Positions 7,029-15,202 of a stretch of DNA of 17,428 nt are shown in pieces. The DNA comes from Candidatus Methylomirabilota bacterium (GTDB taxonomy: Bacteria > Methylomirabilota > Methylomirabilia > Methylomirabilales > Methylomirabilaceae). A program made the translations under genes and the position numbers. A model generated the notes under the pieces. The model was not told where the DNA came from and made no database searches. It saw only the letters and a program-made list of their open reading frames with translations. Each line of letters starts with the position of its first letter. The stretch's first letter is position 1. The stretch spans positions 5,761-23,188 of the forward strand of contig PQAQ01000067.1 in assembly GCA_003105305.1 (NCBI GenBank), given 5' to 3'.

Positions 7029-7076
7029 CTCGACGTCGAGGTATCTCGCCGAGGCCCGGTTTACCTCACTCGGCGA
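7029..7076. promoter_or_regulatory. 12-bp palindrome and adjacent inverted repeat, possible operator
   Basis: CTCGACGTCGAG (7029-7040) is a perfect 12-bp palindrome. Next to it are the exact 8-bp arms TCGCCGAG (7046-7053) and CTCGGCGA (7069-7076) around a 15-base loop. A 10-bp direct repeat, CGGCGAATGA, occurs at 7071-7080 and 7109-7118. All lie in the gap between divergently transcribed lipoprotein genes, between their two candidate promoters, where a shared regulator could bind. No regulator is known. Confidence 0.35.
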
Positions 7077-7135
7077 ATGAATCGCCCAATCGAGATAGGT
7101 ACCCAGCACGGCGAATGATCGAGCGCATGGAATCG

Positions 7136-7165
7136 TTGACGCGCTCTCAAGGCTGATGGTACGAT
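7136..7165 (+). promoter_or_regulatory. candidate sigma-70 promoter for the glycine-zipper lipoprotein gene
   Basis: TTGACG (7136-7141, five of six consensus positions) is followed 18 bp later by TACGAT (7160-7165), which has an extended -10 TGG directly before it. The predicted transcript would start about 35-40 bp before the gene, including the strong ribosome binding site. Confidence 0.5.
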
Positions 7166-7210
7166 GGCATCGCGAAAAGGCACAGACATTTTCGGCGTAA
7201 GGAGGAGATG

Positions 7211-7846
7211 ATGCATATGGTCGTGTCTTTCAGGCAGGGGATCGCGTTGTTGTTATGTGGGTTCCTGGTGGTTGGCGGCGCCATTGGCTGCGCATCGATT
7301 GAGGAGCAGGTAAAGGCGCATCCCGAAACAGCCCTTGGCGCCGGTATCGGAACTGCGGCCGGCATGTTAACCGGAGGACTGATCTTTGGCAACGCCGCCG
7401 GAACGCTGGTGGGCGGACTTCTGGGTGGGCTCACCGGCGGAGTCATCGGCAATGTCGTAGAGGCGCGCGCGCGGGATCGAGTGGCTACATCCCAACAATA
7501 TCGCTACAACCCAACGCAGGGAACCGTACTCAGGATTGAGGCCGTCGAAGCGCATCCGGCACAAATCCATCCAGGCGATACAATCAACCTCAATGTGAGG
7601 TTTGCGCTGCTTACTCCTAATGCTCAGCAGACCGTTCAGGTCTCGGAGCGGCGACAGATCCTTTTTAATGGCTCGACGGTCGGCGACTCGACCCTGCAGG
7701 TGCAGCGCATGGGCGGAACCTGGACCAGCAGTCAGCCGCTAAGCCTCCCCGCCAATGCCGCGGCTGGAAGCTACCAGGTCGTGATGACCGTGAAGGCAAA
7801 CGGCAAGGAAGCTACGCAACACACCACCTTTACGGTGATTCGATAA
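7211..7846 (+). CDS. glycine-zipper lipoprotein with a C-terminal Ig-like domain
   Basis: 211 residues. Two adjacent ATGs (7208, 7211) and a third at 7217 follow AAGGAGG (7199-7205); 7211 gives the best spacing. The lipobox AIGC has Cys at position 27. Residues about 43-80 form a glycine zipper (GAGIGTAAG, GGLIFGNAAG, GGLLGGLTGGVIGN), the two-helix pattern of 17-kDa-antigen-like outer-membrane lipoproteins. The region from about 98 to the end (GTVLRIEAVEAHPAQIHPGD through TTFTVIR) alternates in a beta pattern and resembles an Ig-like or macroglobulin-type fold; HPGDTINLNVRF is typical of such domains. It is expected at the outer membrane, with a structural or envelope-stability role. The combination with an Ig-like tail is less usual than a zipper alone. 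Confidence 0.8.
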   Translation: MHMVVSFRQGIALLLCGFLVVGGAIGCASIEEQVKAHPETALGAGIGTAAGMLTGGLIFGNAAGTLVGGLLGGLTGGVIGNVVEARARDRVATSQQYRYNPTQGTVLRIEAVEAHPAQIHPGDTINLNVRFALLTPNAQQTVQVSERRQILFNGSTVGDSTLQVQRMGGTWTSSQPLSLPANAAAGSYQVVMTVKANGKEATQHTTFTVIR

Positions 7847-7938
7847 GCAGTTAACGGGAACGATTCGAAATCCGACGCTGTTGACCGCATCCCGTCGATC
7901 AGAGAGGCTCTAATGCCAGCGCGAGAGACACGCAGACG

Positions 7939-9108
7939 ATGCCGTTCAAAGATGAGGTGATTTCGACGGTCGATCGACTGAAGCGTACGCTGAACACCAC
8001 TAGCCGCTTCGTTCATCTGCATCCGGAACTAGCCTACGAGGAGCGAGAATCGGCGCATTATCTGACCACTCTGCTCAAGACGCACCACTTTGAGGTCGTC
8101 GAGGGGGTTGGCGGCTTGCCGACCGCGTTTGTCGCGACCGCGGGTGTCGAACAGCCCTCGACCACCGTCGCCTTTCTGGCCGAATACGACGCGCTCCCCT
8201 CGCTCGGGCATGCCTGCGGTCACAACCTGATTGCAGCGAGTTCCGTCGGTGCCGCACTAGCCGTGCAGCCATTTCTGTCCGCGCTCGGAGGACGGGTACA
8301 GGTGGTCGGGTGCCCTGCCGAGGAGAAAGGCGGCGGCAAGATTGCCTTGGTCAACGCAGGCCTCTTCGCTGATATCGACGCAGCGCTGCTGGTCCACCCA
8401 AGCAATCGCACCGAGATTTTCAAGAGTGCGTTGGCAATGCGCGCGCTTCGCGTGGAGTTCTTCGGGAAGGCGAGCCATGCTGCCGCCGCCCCACATCTCG
8501 GCGTCAATGCCCTCGATGCGGTCATTCTCGCCTTCACGAACCTCAACGCGTTTCGCCAACAGCTTCGAGGCGATGCAAGAATCCACGGGATCATCACGGA
8601 TGGCGGCCGTGCGCCGAACATCATCCCGGATTACGCGGCCGCTCGGTTCTGCATTCGGTCGTTCGATCTCGACTACCTACACGACCTGCAGCGCCGCGCG
8701 GTTGCTTGCTTTGAGGCCGCGGCCACGGCTACAGGCGCTACGGTCGCAATCCACGAGGAGGGTGAGGAATACCACGCGATGAAAAGCAACCGAACGCTGG
8801 GCGCCCTCTTCCGGGCAAACTTGGAAGCGTTGGGCGAGCGGGTGGAGCAAACTCCAGAGGATCAAGAGACGGGGTCCACCGATGTGGGCAACGTCAGTCA
8901 GGTCGTTCCAACGATCCACCCGACCATCGCACTCACCGATCGACCGGATGTGGCCTGCCACTCCGCGGCCTTCGCCGAGGCCGCCGGTGGACCGCCAGGC
9001 GATCGCGCCGTCCTGCTCGCAGCGAAGGCGCTAGCCATGACCGCAATAGATCTCTTCACGGACCCCACTGCACGGCAGCAGGTCCGCGAAGAGTTTCTGC
9101 GCGTATGA
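7939..9108 (+). CDS. M20 family amidohydrolase (ACY1L2/AbgB-like)
   Basis: 389 residues, normal for the family. Metal and catalytic residues are in place: EYDALP (E82), GHACGHN (H91, C93, H95), PAEEKGGGK (E128/E129), LVHP (H153), GKASHAA (H180, dimerisation domain) and VACHSAAF (H341); GSTDVGNVSQVVP (312-324) is typical of the M20D/ACY1L2 branch. These enzymes hydrolyse amide bonds of N-acyl amino acids, p-aminobenzoyl-glutamate or dipeptides, using a two-metal site in the cytoplasm. The substrate here is not determinable. There is no signal peptide. No strong ribosome binding site is seen; an upstream ATG at 7913 is out of frame. The gap of 92 bp after the lipoprotein gene holds nothing recognisable. 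Confidence 0.9.
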   Translation: MPFKDEVISTVDRLKRTLNTTSRFVHLHPELAYEERESAHYLTTLLKTHHFEVVEGVGGLPTAFVATAGVEQPSTTVAFLAEYDALPSLGHACGHNLIAASSVGAALAVQPFLSALGGRVQVVGCPAEEKGGGKIALVNAGLFADIDAALLVHPSNRTEIFKSALAMRALRVEFFGKASHAAAAPHLGVNALDAVILAFTNLNAFRQQLRGDARIHGIITDGGRAPNIIPDYAAARFCIRSFDLDYLHDLQRRAVACFEAAATATGATVAIHEEGEEYHAMKSNRTLGALFRANLEALGERVEQTPEDQETGSTDVGNVSQVVPTIHPTIALTDRPDVACHSAAFAEAAGGPPGDRAVLLAAKALAMTAIDLFTDPTARQQVREEFLRV

Positions 9109-9193
9109 GTCAAGCTCGTGGAGCGTGCCAACGTCACCCTGTTTCTCAGGCTCCTGTGAGCACCCAACATCGACGCCTGCCACACGAGGCCCC

Positions 9194-9883
9194 GTGAAAC
9201 TCACAGTGGTCATTCCGATCTACAACGAACGCGACACCATCGAATTGGTCCTCAAGCGAGTGGACGCTGTCCCCTACGAGAAGGAAATCATCCTTGTCGA
9301 TGATGCCTCGATCGACGGAACGCGCGAGATTCTGGAGCGGCTTGTTTGGAACTACCGAGATCACGTGCGCCTCTTTTTTCATCAAAGTAACCGTGGTAAA
9401 GGAGCGGCGATTCGGACCGCAATCGAGCACATTACCGGCGACATTGTTATCATTCAGGACGCCGACCTGGAATACGATCCGCACGACTATCCGCGACTAC
9501 TCGAGCCGATCCTGGAAGGCCACGCCGATGTGGTCTTCGGCAACCGATTTCATGGGGGACCCCATCGCGTACTGTACTTCTGGCACTATCAGGGCAATCG
9601 ACTGCTCACGACGCTTTGCAATATGCTGACTAATCTCAACCTGACCGATATGGAGGTCGGCTACAAAGTCTTCCGAGCTGAAGCGCTCCAGCGCCTTCGC
9701 CTCAAATCGAATCGCTTCGGTATCGAACCCGAGCTGACGGTAAAGGTCGCCAAACTTGGGTGCCGCATCTATGAGGTCCCAATCGCCTATCACGGCCGGA
9801 CCTACGCTGAAGGTAAGAAAATCACCTGGCGAGACGGCCTCGCCGCCCTCTACTCCATCGTGCGTTTTCGGTTGTTCGATTGA
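9194..9883 (+). CDS. GT2 polyprenyl-phosphate glycosyltransferase (DPM1-like)
   Basis: 229 residues from the GTG at 9194, where the conserved fold begins (KLTVVIPIYNE); the longer frame from 9125 adds 23 atypical residues. Motifs: VDDAS (D36, D37, nucleotide-sugar binding), NRGKGAAIRTA (66-76), QDADLE (D89, D91, metal-binding DxD), MEVGYKVFRAEAL, and FGIEPELTVKVAKLG with GRTYAEGKKITWRDG near the end. This is the pattern of dolichyl/undecaprenyl-phosphate mannose or glucose synthases. It lacks C-terminal membrane helices, so it is a soluble or peripheral enzyme that would charge undecaprenyl phosphate on the cytoplasmic face. It precedes a YfhO-like gene, a pairing known from CsbB-YfhO type systems. 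A decayed second copy lies at 12593-12822. The sugar is unknown. Confidence 0.88.
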   Translation: MKLTVVIPIYNERDTIELVLKRVDAVPYEKEIILVDDASIDGTREILERLVWNYRDHVRLFFHQSNRGKGAAIRTAIEHITGDIVIIQDADLEYDPHDYPRLLEPILEGHADVVFGNRFHGGPHRVLYFWHYQGNRLLTTLCNMLTNLNLTDMEVGYKVFRAEALQRLRLKSNRFGIEPELTVKVAKLGCRIYEVPIAYHGRTYAEGKKITWRDGLAALYSIVRFRLFD

Positions 9884-10009
9884 TTGATGCGGGAGACATC
9901 TGCCTTCTCATCTCCATTCAAAAATTATTTGCGTTTCGGCGGGGCGTCTTCAGCCCTTCACCACGATGCGTACATCACGAGCTGAAACTGGCCAACCCGG
10001 CTCAGACCT

Positions 10010-12580
10010 ATGAACGATCGAGTAATGTTGCGCTTACCCACCAACCATCGAGACAGTTGTGAAGTGTGGCTTCCGCCGGCCCGGGAGATTTGTTACGCAA
10101 CGGCGGTGCTCGCGATTCTTCTCCTGCTTTTTTTTCTCACACCGATTCTTCGCCACGAGATCCTCTCATCCGCTGACTTGTTGTTAAAATCGACACCGTG
10201 GCGCGCCACTATCCCCCCTGATTTCGAACCAGCTAACACCCTCCTCTCCGACTATGTTTACCAATTTAGGCCATGGCGATCATTCGCCGTAACGTCACTC
10301 AAAGCAGACAACATCCCCCTGTGGAATCCCTATAACTATGGGGGGGCGCCATTCCTCGGTAACGGACAATCGGCCGTGCTGTTCCCTTTGAATTTCCCCT
10401 TCATATTTCTATCCGATGCTACGGCAACGCTTCTCAATGCAATGATACGCCTCTTTATTGCTGGTCTATCGGCGTATCTCTTCGGACGAGTCATCGGCTT
10501 TAGCATTGTTGGCGCAGCAATAACTGGTTTAGGATTTACCTTTTCCGGGTTTCTTATCGTATGGCTGCTCTGGCCTCATGTCAATGTTGCCATCTGGTTG
10601 CCTGCCCTTCTGCTGGCCAGCGAGCTGATCATGCGGCGCCCCACGGTGTTCCGGACTCTGGCGCTGGCGGCCATCGTCTGGGTTCAGTTTCTCGGCGGCC
10701 ACCCCGAAACGTCTCTGCACATCCTTTCGGCGGCAGTTCTTTACACGAGCTGGAGAGCGGGGATAATGTTTAGGGATGAAAGAGATTGGCGTCGGCTGGG
10801 GCACCGGGTCGTCACCTTTACAGGGGCAGTAGCGCTCGGAACGGGAGGCGCTGCGGTCCAACTCTTCCCTCTAGGGGAGTATATTCTTGAAAGCGCCGCC
10901 CTTCATGATCGACTCGCCTCCGCGCCATCCATTTGGTCGCTACCACGACCGAGGCTGTCAGCCGTATTCGCTCTGTTCTGCCCCTATTGCTTCGGAGACC
11001 ACCTCCGCGGTGATCTTCCGTTAGGTGTTTTCCTTGGCGTTGGCAATTTTAATGAACTCAATGGAGCCTACGTGGGGCTGGTGTCCTTATGGCTGGCCGC
11101 CATCGCTGTCGCTCTTGGCTCCTGGCGAGGCCTCGAGCTGTTTTTTATCAGCCTTGCAGGCCTCGCATTCTGTGTTTCCTACGCGATCCCTCCGGTCTTC
11201 AATGTCGTTCAGGCCTTGCCGCTTTTTCGAGTAACTGCCAACACGCGTTCGCTGCTGCTTTTAGCCTTTGCACTCTCCGTACTGGCAGGCTACGGCGCCG
11301 ATCTGATCACAATTGTCCCTGAGGCTACGGCGCGACGGATTCGAAAATGGACACAGACGATCCTCATCGTCGGAACGGTAGGAGTCGCTATCGTCGTAGG
11401 ATCGCTTCTCCTTACAGTACTGAGCTTTCGCGAAAAGATCCTGAGTGAGGCGAGGGCTCAGATTATGGCAAAAGTTGGAAGGGACACATTCCGCCAGGGG
11501 CCGGAGCAGTTTCTGACCGCACTGCCCCATTACTATGAGCGTCTGGTACGATTGCTGATCCGGGAAGGCGCAGGGCGTACGACCCTACTGGTCTTCACGG
11601 GCCTTGCTATCATCGTTGCCGCTAAAGCGCCGGGACAACGGCGAGGATTTCGCTGGGCGCTTCCCGCTGTGCTCGTGGTCGACTTGTTCAGCTTTGGACG
11701 GAACTACAACCCTTCTATCCCAGCACAATTGGACTATCCTCCTCATCGGGCCATTGAGTTCTTAAAAAACCAGCCGGGCCTTTTTCGGGTGTTAGCGCTG
11801 AACGGCGCGCTGCCCCCAAACACGAATATGCTCTTTGGCCTCCAGGAGATTCGGGGGTACAATGCGCTGGAGACGGAATCGTACCTTCGTTTTCTGGCCG
11901 CCACGGGTGATTATCCACAGCCCCTCGCACATTTTAAGACACTATACTTCTCGAACTTCCGGTCCAGATTGATCGATCTGCTGAATGTCAAATACCTGCT
12001 GAGCGATCGGGAGCTTCGAGACCCCAAGCTCGCCCTCGCGTGGGAGGACCCATCGGGTGTCCGGATTTATGAAAACCGATCCGTCCTACCAAGAGCCTTT
12101 CTGCTCTACCGCGCGCACGTAGTTCGCGATATGGACGAGATGGACTATGCCCTCCGCGATCCGAGATTCGATCCCAGCTTGGTTGTGCTATTGGAACATG
12201 AGCGACCGGCACTTTCGGGGCGCGTCGATCCAGCCCCAACGGTTCGAGTTGTAGACTACCAACCCGAACAAGTCATTATCGAGGTCTCATCGCAGCATAA
12301 TGGAATACTTGTGTTGGCCGATACCTGGTTTCCAGGCTGGGAGGCTGCCGTCGATGACGTCCGCGCTCAGATCCTTCGTGCGGACATGATATTTCGTGCG
12401 GTGTCCATCCCTCCTGGAGATCACCAGGTCGTTTTTCGTTATAATCCTCCTACCTTTCGACTGGGAGTGATCGTAAGCGGATCGGCTTTCGTAATCGCAG
12501 TGGGGCTGGCAGTTACGGAAATGACCCTCCGCCGGCGTCGCGACCAACCGGTCATCACTAAACATCATGAGGCCCTTTGA
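10010..12580 (+). CDS. YfhO-family multi-pass membrane protein
   Basis: 856 residues. It has an N-terminal membrane segment (AVLAILLLLFFLTPIL), an extracytoplasmic loop with SSADLLLK, and the signature PLWNPYNYGGAPFLGNGQ followed by LFPLNFPF, shared by YfhO and related GT-C proteins. Roughly a dozen hydrophobic segments follow to about residue 550. The soluble C-terminal part contains LLNVKYLLSD, GVRIYENRSVLPRAFL and DTWFPGWEAAVDD, all hallmarks of YfhO, and a final membrane segment near 825-845. Known: Gram-positive YfhO transfers GlcNAc from undecaprenyl phosphate to lipoteichoic acid. Here the acceptor is unknown, perhaps a glycan or lipid. It begins 126 bp after the GT2 gene. No clear ribosome binding site; a second ATG lies at codon 6. 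Confidence 0.88.
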   Translation: MNDRVMLRLPTNHRDSCEVWLPPAREICYATAVLAILLLLFFLTPILRHEILSSADLLLKSTPWRATIPPDFEPANTLLSDYVYQFRPWRSFAVTSLKADNIPLWNPYNYGGAPFLGNGQSAVLFPLNFPFIFLSDATATLLNAMIRLFIAGLSAYLFGRVIGFSIVGAAITGLGFTFSGFLIVWLLWPHVNVAIWLPALLLASELIMRRPTVFRTLALAAIVWVQFLGGHPETSLHILSAAVLYTSWRAGIMFRDERDWRRLGHRVVTFTGAVALGTGGAAVQLFPLGEYILESAALHDRLASAPSIWSLPRPRLSAVFALFCPYCFGDHLRGDLPLGVFLGVGNFNELNGAYVGLVSLWLAAIAVALGSWRGLELFFISLAGLAFCVSYAIPPVFNVVQALPLFRVTANTRSLLLLAFALSVLAGYGADLITIVPEATARRIRKWTQTILIVGTVGVAIVVGSLLLTVLSFREKILSEARAQIMAKVGRDTFRQGPEQFLTALPHYYERLVRLLIREGAGRTTLLVFTGLAIIVAAKAPGQRRGFRWALPAVLVVDLFSFGRNYNPSIPAQLDYPPHRAIEFLKNQPGLFRVLALNGALPPNTNMLFGLQEIRGYNALETESYLRFLAATGDYPQPLAHFKTLYFSNFRSRLIDLLNVKYLLSDRELRDPKLALAWEDPSGVRIYENRSVLPRAFLLYRAHVVRDMDEMDYALRDPRFDPSLVVLLEHERPALSGRVDPAPTVRVVDYQPEQVIIEVSSQHNGILVLADTWFPGWEAAVDDVRAQILRADMIFRAVSIPPGDHQVVFRYNPPTFRLGVIVSGSAFVIAVGLAVTEMTLRRRRDQPVITKHHEAL

Positions 12581-12592
12581 ACTCACGGCACC

Positions 12593-12822
12593 GTACAACT
12601 CACATCATGTCACATCCTGGTTGGCAAACGCGGCACTGTCGAAAAGGAGATCTTCCTTGCCAATGGCGCCTCGATCGGCGGGACGTGCGAGATTCTGGAG
12701 CGACTTGCTTGGAACTACCGAAATTACGTGCGCCTCTTTTTTCATCAAAGCAACCGCGGTAAAGGAGCGGCGATTCGGACTGCGCCCTCTACTCCATTAT
12801 CCGGTTCCGATTATTCGATTAA
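12593..12822 (+). pseudogene. decayed, internally deleted copy of the GT2 gene
   Basis: Bases 12641-12783 align without gaps to 9278-9420 of the intact GT2 gene, with 17 mismatches in 143 (about 88% identity). Bases 12784-12822 then align to its last 39 bases, 9845-9883, including the stop, with 8 mismatches. The 424 bp between are missing, which shifts the frame. Upstream, GTACAACTCACA at 12593 resembles GTGAAACTCACA at the intact start, so the GTG seems to have become GTA; small further losses lie before 12641. The VDD motif has become AND-less (A-N-G), so the nucleotide-binding aspartates are gone, and no in-frame start exists. It fills the slot in front of the second membrane glycosyltransferase, where a working GT2 would be expected. 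Alignment was done by eye. Confidence 0.85.
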
Positions 12823-12834
12823 GGTACTTGAGAG

Positions 12835-14475
12835 ATGACCACCCGTCAGTCTATATCCGCAGACGGCTTTCACTCCCCTATCGATCGGGAGATAGGGCTA
12901 CCATTGCCGCCTGGTTCCAACTTGCCTCAGCGTGAACAGCCCGTAGCGACAATGTCCACGCTGCGTCTCTATGTCTTCTTCTTCCTGGCTTTTCTCTCGG
13001 TCTCTAGTGGGATTATCGCATCCAGCGATGGAGTTACGATATTCAATGTGACGCAAGCGCTCATCGAGGACGGTGGTATTGCAGTGAAAGGTGACAATGT
13101 GGCTGCGGGGGTTGACGGAAGGCTGTACTCCCGGTATGGAATTGGGCTCTCCCTCGCGACCGTCCCATTTTATCTGCTCGGCAAGGTGGTAGCAGCCTTT
13201 GCGCCGATACACCTTACGCCGTTCGTTCTCAAAGGGGTTGCATCGCTCACGAATGCCGCTATCGGCGCCTTGGTCTGCATTCTGCTGTTTCTTACGGCCG
13301 TCCGGTTCGGCTACTCGCAAAAAGTCGCCCTCCAACTCACGATCGCTTTCGCGTTCAGCACCTTCTTCATCGTGTATGTGACCAAATCGTTTTTGACCCA
13401 ACCCCTTGAGAGTCTGTGCATTCTGGGGGCAATTTACCACCTCGTGAGCTTCCGCCAGGACGGTAAATCCAGCAGACTCTTCTATGCCGGCATCTTCGGA
13501 GGAATTGGGATCCTGACAAAGTGGTTCTTCGTAATCAATCTACCCATCCTGGCCGCCTATCCGCTGATCAGCTCATCTCGTCGCGGCAGACGCCCGCAGA
13601 ATCTTATCTTGTTCGCAGCTCCTGCGGCAGGTGTTTTCGCTGTGGGGTTATGGTACAACTTCCTTCGGTTCGGGTCGATCTGGCAAACCGGGTATTTCGG
13701 GATTACATCATTTTCTACTCCTCTTCTGGTGGGACTATATGGTCTCCTACTCAGTTCTGGGAAGAGCCTCGTACTCTATGCGCCCGTTACGCTGCTGGGC
13801 CTTCTATCGCTCAAATCTTTTGTCAAACATCGTCAGCATGAGACCTGGTTGTTCCTCGGACTTTTTCTGATCAACCTGCTAGCTGTCGCCAAGTATCGCG
13901 ATTGGGGCGGTGATGGGGCGTGGGGTCCGCGATACCTCACCCTTGTTCTCCCCTGTCTCATCCTGCCAATCGGAGCGCTATTTGAGCGAGGAACTCGGGC
14001 TGCAAAGCGAGGTTTTGTGGTACTGATACTCTTGGGGATACTGGTTCATGTTGGTGGGGTGTCCGTCTACTATGGGACCTATTTCCGAATCATTGGAGAG
14101 TTTCCGTATGAAAGAGAGATCACTGACCCGCTATTCCTGTATAAGGTGCGCTATATCCCCAATTATTCCCCCGCATGGGGGCAATTCGAGATGGCGATGC
14201 GAAACTGGCGCATCTTTCTCCGAGGGGAGCGGCCGGCGATCGCAATCGCACATAATGGCGCGCGGATTCCTCTCTCAGAGACGGATCGCGAGAAACTGAC
14301 CGATACGCTCGATCTCTGGTTCGCCTACTCCTATTATGCGGGTCTGCCGTTCAGCCTTTGCTTACTTGGGATGACCAGCCTGATGGGTTCTGCCGCTGTC
14401 ATGGGGTGGCGGATCTATCGGTCATGTACGAGATTGGACCAACAGGTTGAGGCAGACCCCCATCACATCCAATGA
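12835..14475 (+). CDS. GT-C type membrane glycosyltransferase (PMT/ArnT-like)
   Basis: 546 residues. A polar N-terminus of about 40 residues is followed by a first membrane helix (LRLYVFFFLAFLSVSSGII) and a loop with SSDGVTIFNVTQALIEDG and GRLYSRYGIGLSL, the pattern seen in bacterial GT-C enzymes that use polyprenyl-phosphate sugars. About ten further hydrophobic segments follow. KYRDWGGDGAWGPRYLT (about 358-374) is a conserved extracytoplasmic motif of the family, and a loop with YSPAWGQFEMA lies near 440. The protein probably transfers a sugar to a lipid, glycan or protein outside the membrane. An alternative start at 12952 would remove the polar leader. Its ATG overlaps the stop (TGA) that ends the open frame of the GT2 remnant. 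Acceptor and sugar are unknown. Confidence 0.75.
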   Translation: MTTRQSISADGFHSPIDREIGLPLPPGSNLPQREQPVATMSTLRLYVFFFLAFLSVSSGIIASSDGVTIFNVTQALIEDGGIAVKGDNVAAGVDGRLYSRYGIGLSLATVPFYLLGKVVAAFAPIHLTPFVLKGVASLTNAAIGALVCILLFLTAVRFGYSQKVALQLTIAFAFSTFFIVYVTKSFLTQPLESLCILGAIYHLVSFRQDGKSSRLFYAGIFGGIGILTKWFFVINLPILAAYPLISSSRRGRRPQNLILFAAPAAGVFAVGLWYNFLRFGSIWQTGYFGITSFSTPLLVGLYGLLLSSGKSLVLYAPVTLLGLLSLKSFVKHRQHETWLFLGLFLINLLAVAKYRDWGGDGAWGPRYLTLVLPCLILPIGALFERGTRAAKRGFVVLILLGILVHVGGVSVYYGTYFRIIGEFPYEREITDPLFLYKVRYIPNYSPAWGQFEMAMRNWRIFLRGERPAIAIAHNGARIPLSETDREKLTDTLDLWFAYSYYAGLPFSLCLLGMTSLMGSAAVMGWRIYRSCTRLDQQVEADPHHIQ

Positions 14476-14479
14476 TCTT

Positions 14480-15172
14480 ATGGTGACTGCGATGCCGGCC
14501 GCACTGGTTCGATTGATCGATGCCTACAGAGCTCTGGGGTTTGCACGTATCCTGTGGGTAGCTCCACTATGGTTGATCCAACGCGAATTCCTCGTCTTGA
14601 TCCGGGATCCTCGCGTACCGCTTCCAGTGGTCCACCTCGTCGATCATCTTCAATGGACTTCGTTGAACGATGCCGGCATCCCCTATCTATGCGCCATCAA
14701 TCCCACCCTATCCATCGCTGAGATCCGACGACGAAGGACTGAGGGATGCGAATGCCTCCTGGGGTGGGTAGATGGATCGCTTGCCCATTACCGATGGTAT
14801 ACGACGGCTACAACTTTCCTCCCTTATCTTGGGAAGACTTTCTCGCTGGTCGAGGGTGATATGTTTACCCTTGAGGTCTACACCCATCCGACTTTTCGCG
14901 GTCATGGAATCGCCTCAGTATCTTCCGAGATTATTGTAACGCAAGCCAGACACCGTGGACTCAGACGCTGTATTACCATGGTGGCCTGGTGGAATACACC
15001 AGGCCTACGGGTTAACAAGCGACAGGCGGGCTGGACTGTTGTAGGGAGAGTGGGTTATTGGGATATCGGTATCCACAGACGATATTACGCCACAGGTGAT
15101 ATTTCCATTGCAGGAAGAAATGTTACTCTTCACACCGGAATCCCGATCGACTCGTCGCGACCTCTTCCATAA
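14480..15172 (+). CDS. GNAT-family acetyltransferase
   Basis: 230 residues from the ATG at 14480, which follows the previous stop by four bases; a TTG at 14447 (overlapping) and an ATG at 14492 are alternatives, and none has a clear ribosome binding site. Motif A of the GNAT fold is visible as EVYTHPTFRGHGIASV (acetyl-CoA pyrophosphate loop RGHGIA), followed by a helix, and NTPGLRVNKRQAGWTVVGRV provides the conserved Asn and the AGW turn of motif B. The N-terminal third (ALVRLIDAYRALGFARILW...) is unlike simple GNAT proteins and may bind the acceptor. Given its place in a glycan cassette, it may acylate a sugar amine or a lipid-linked intermediate; this is inference. It lies 30 bp before a methyltransferase gene on the same strand. 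Confidence 0.8.
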   Translation: MVTAMPAALVRLIDAYRALGFARILWVAPLWLIQREFLVLIRDPRVPLPVVHLVDHLQWTSLNDAGIPYLCAINPTLSIAEIRRRRTEGCECLLGWVDGSLAHYRWYTTATTFLPYLGKTFSLVEGDMFTLEVYTHPTFRGHGIASVSSEIIVTQARHRGLRRCITMVAWWNTPGLRVNKRQAGWTVVGRVGYWDIGIHRRYYATGDISIAGRNVTLHTGIPIDSSRPLP

Positions 15173-15202
15173 TCGTCAGAGAGCCTACTAAGGACCCTCT
15201 CC

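Noticed and set aside
7913..7960. Short reading frame from the ATG at 7913 as a leader peptide for the M20 gene
   Set aside because: It has no ribosome binding site and only 15 codons of unremarkable composition (MPARETRRRC...).
9125..9193. N-terminal extension of the GT2 enzyme from the ATG at 9125
   Set aside because: The 23 added residues are Cys/Pro/Ser-rich and unlike the family; the fold begins exactly at the GTG at 9194.
12567..12935. A 122-codon plus-strand reading frame between the YfhO-like and GT-C genes
   Set aside because: Its middle part is the shifted-frame translation of the GT2 remnant (the same shifted peptide, FxxGTTEITCASFFIK-like, is found in the +2 frame of the intact GT2 gene), so it is not an independent protein.
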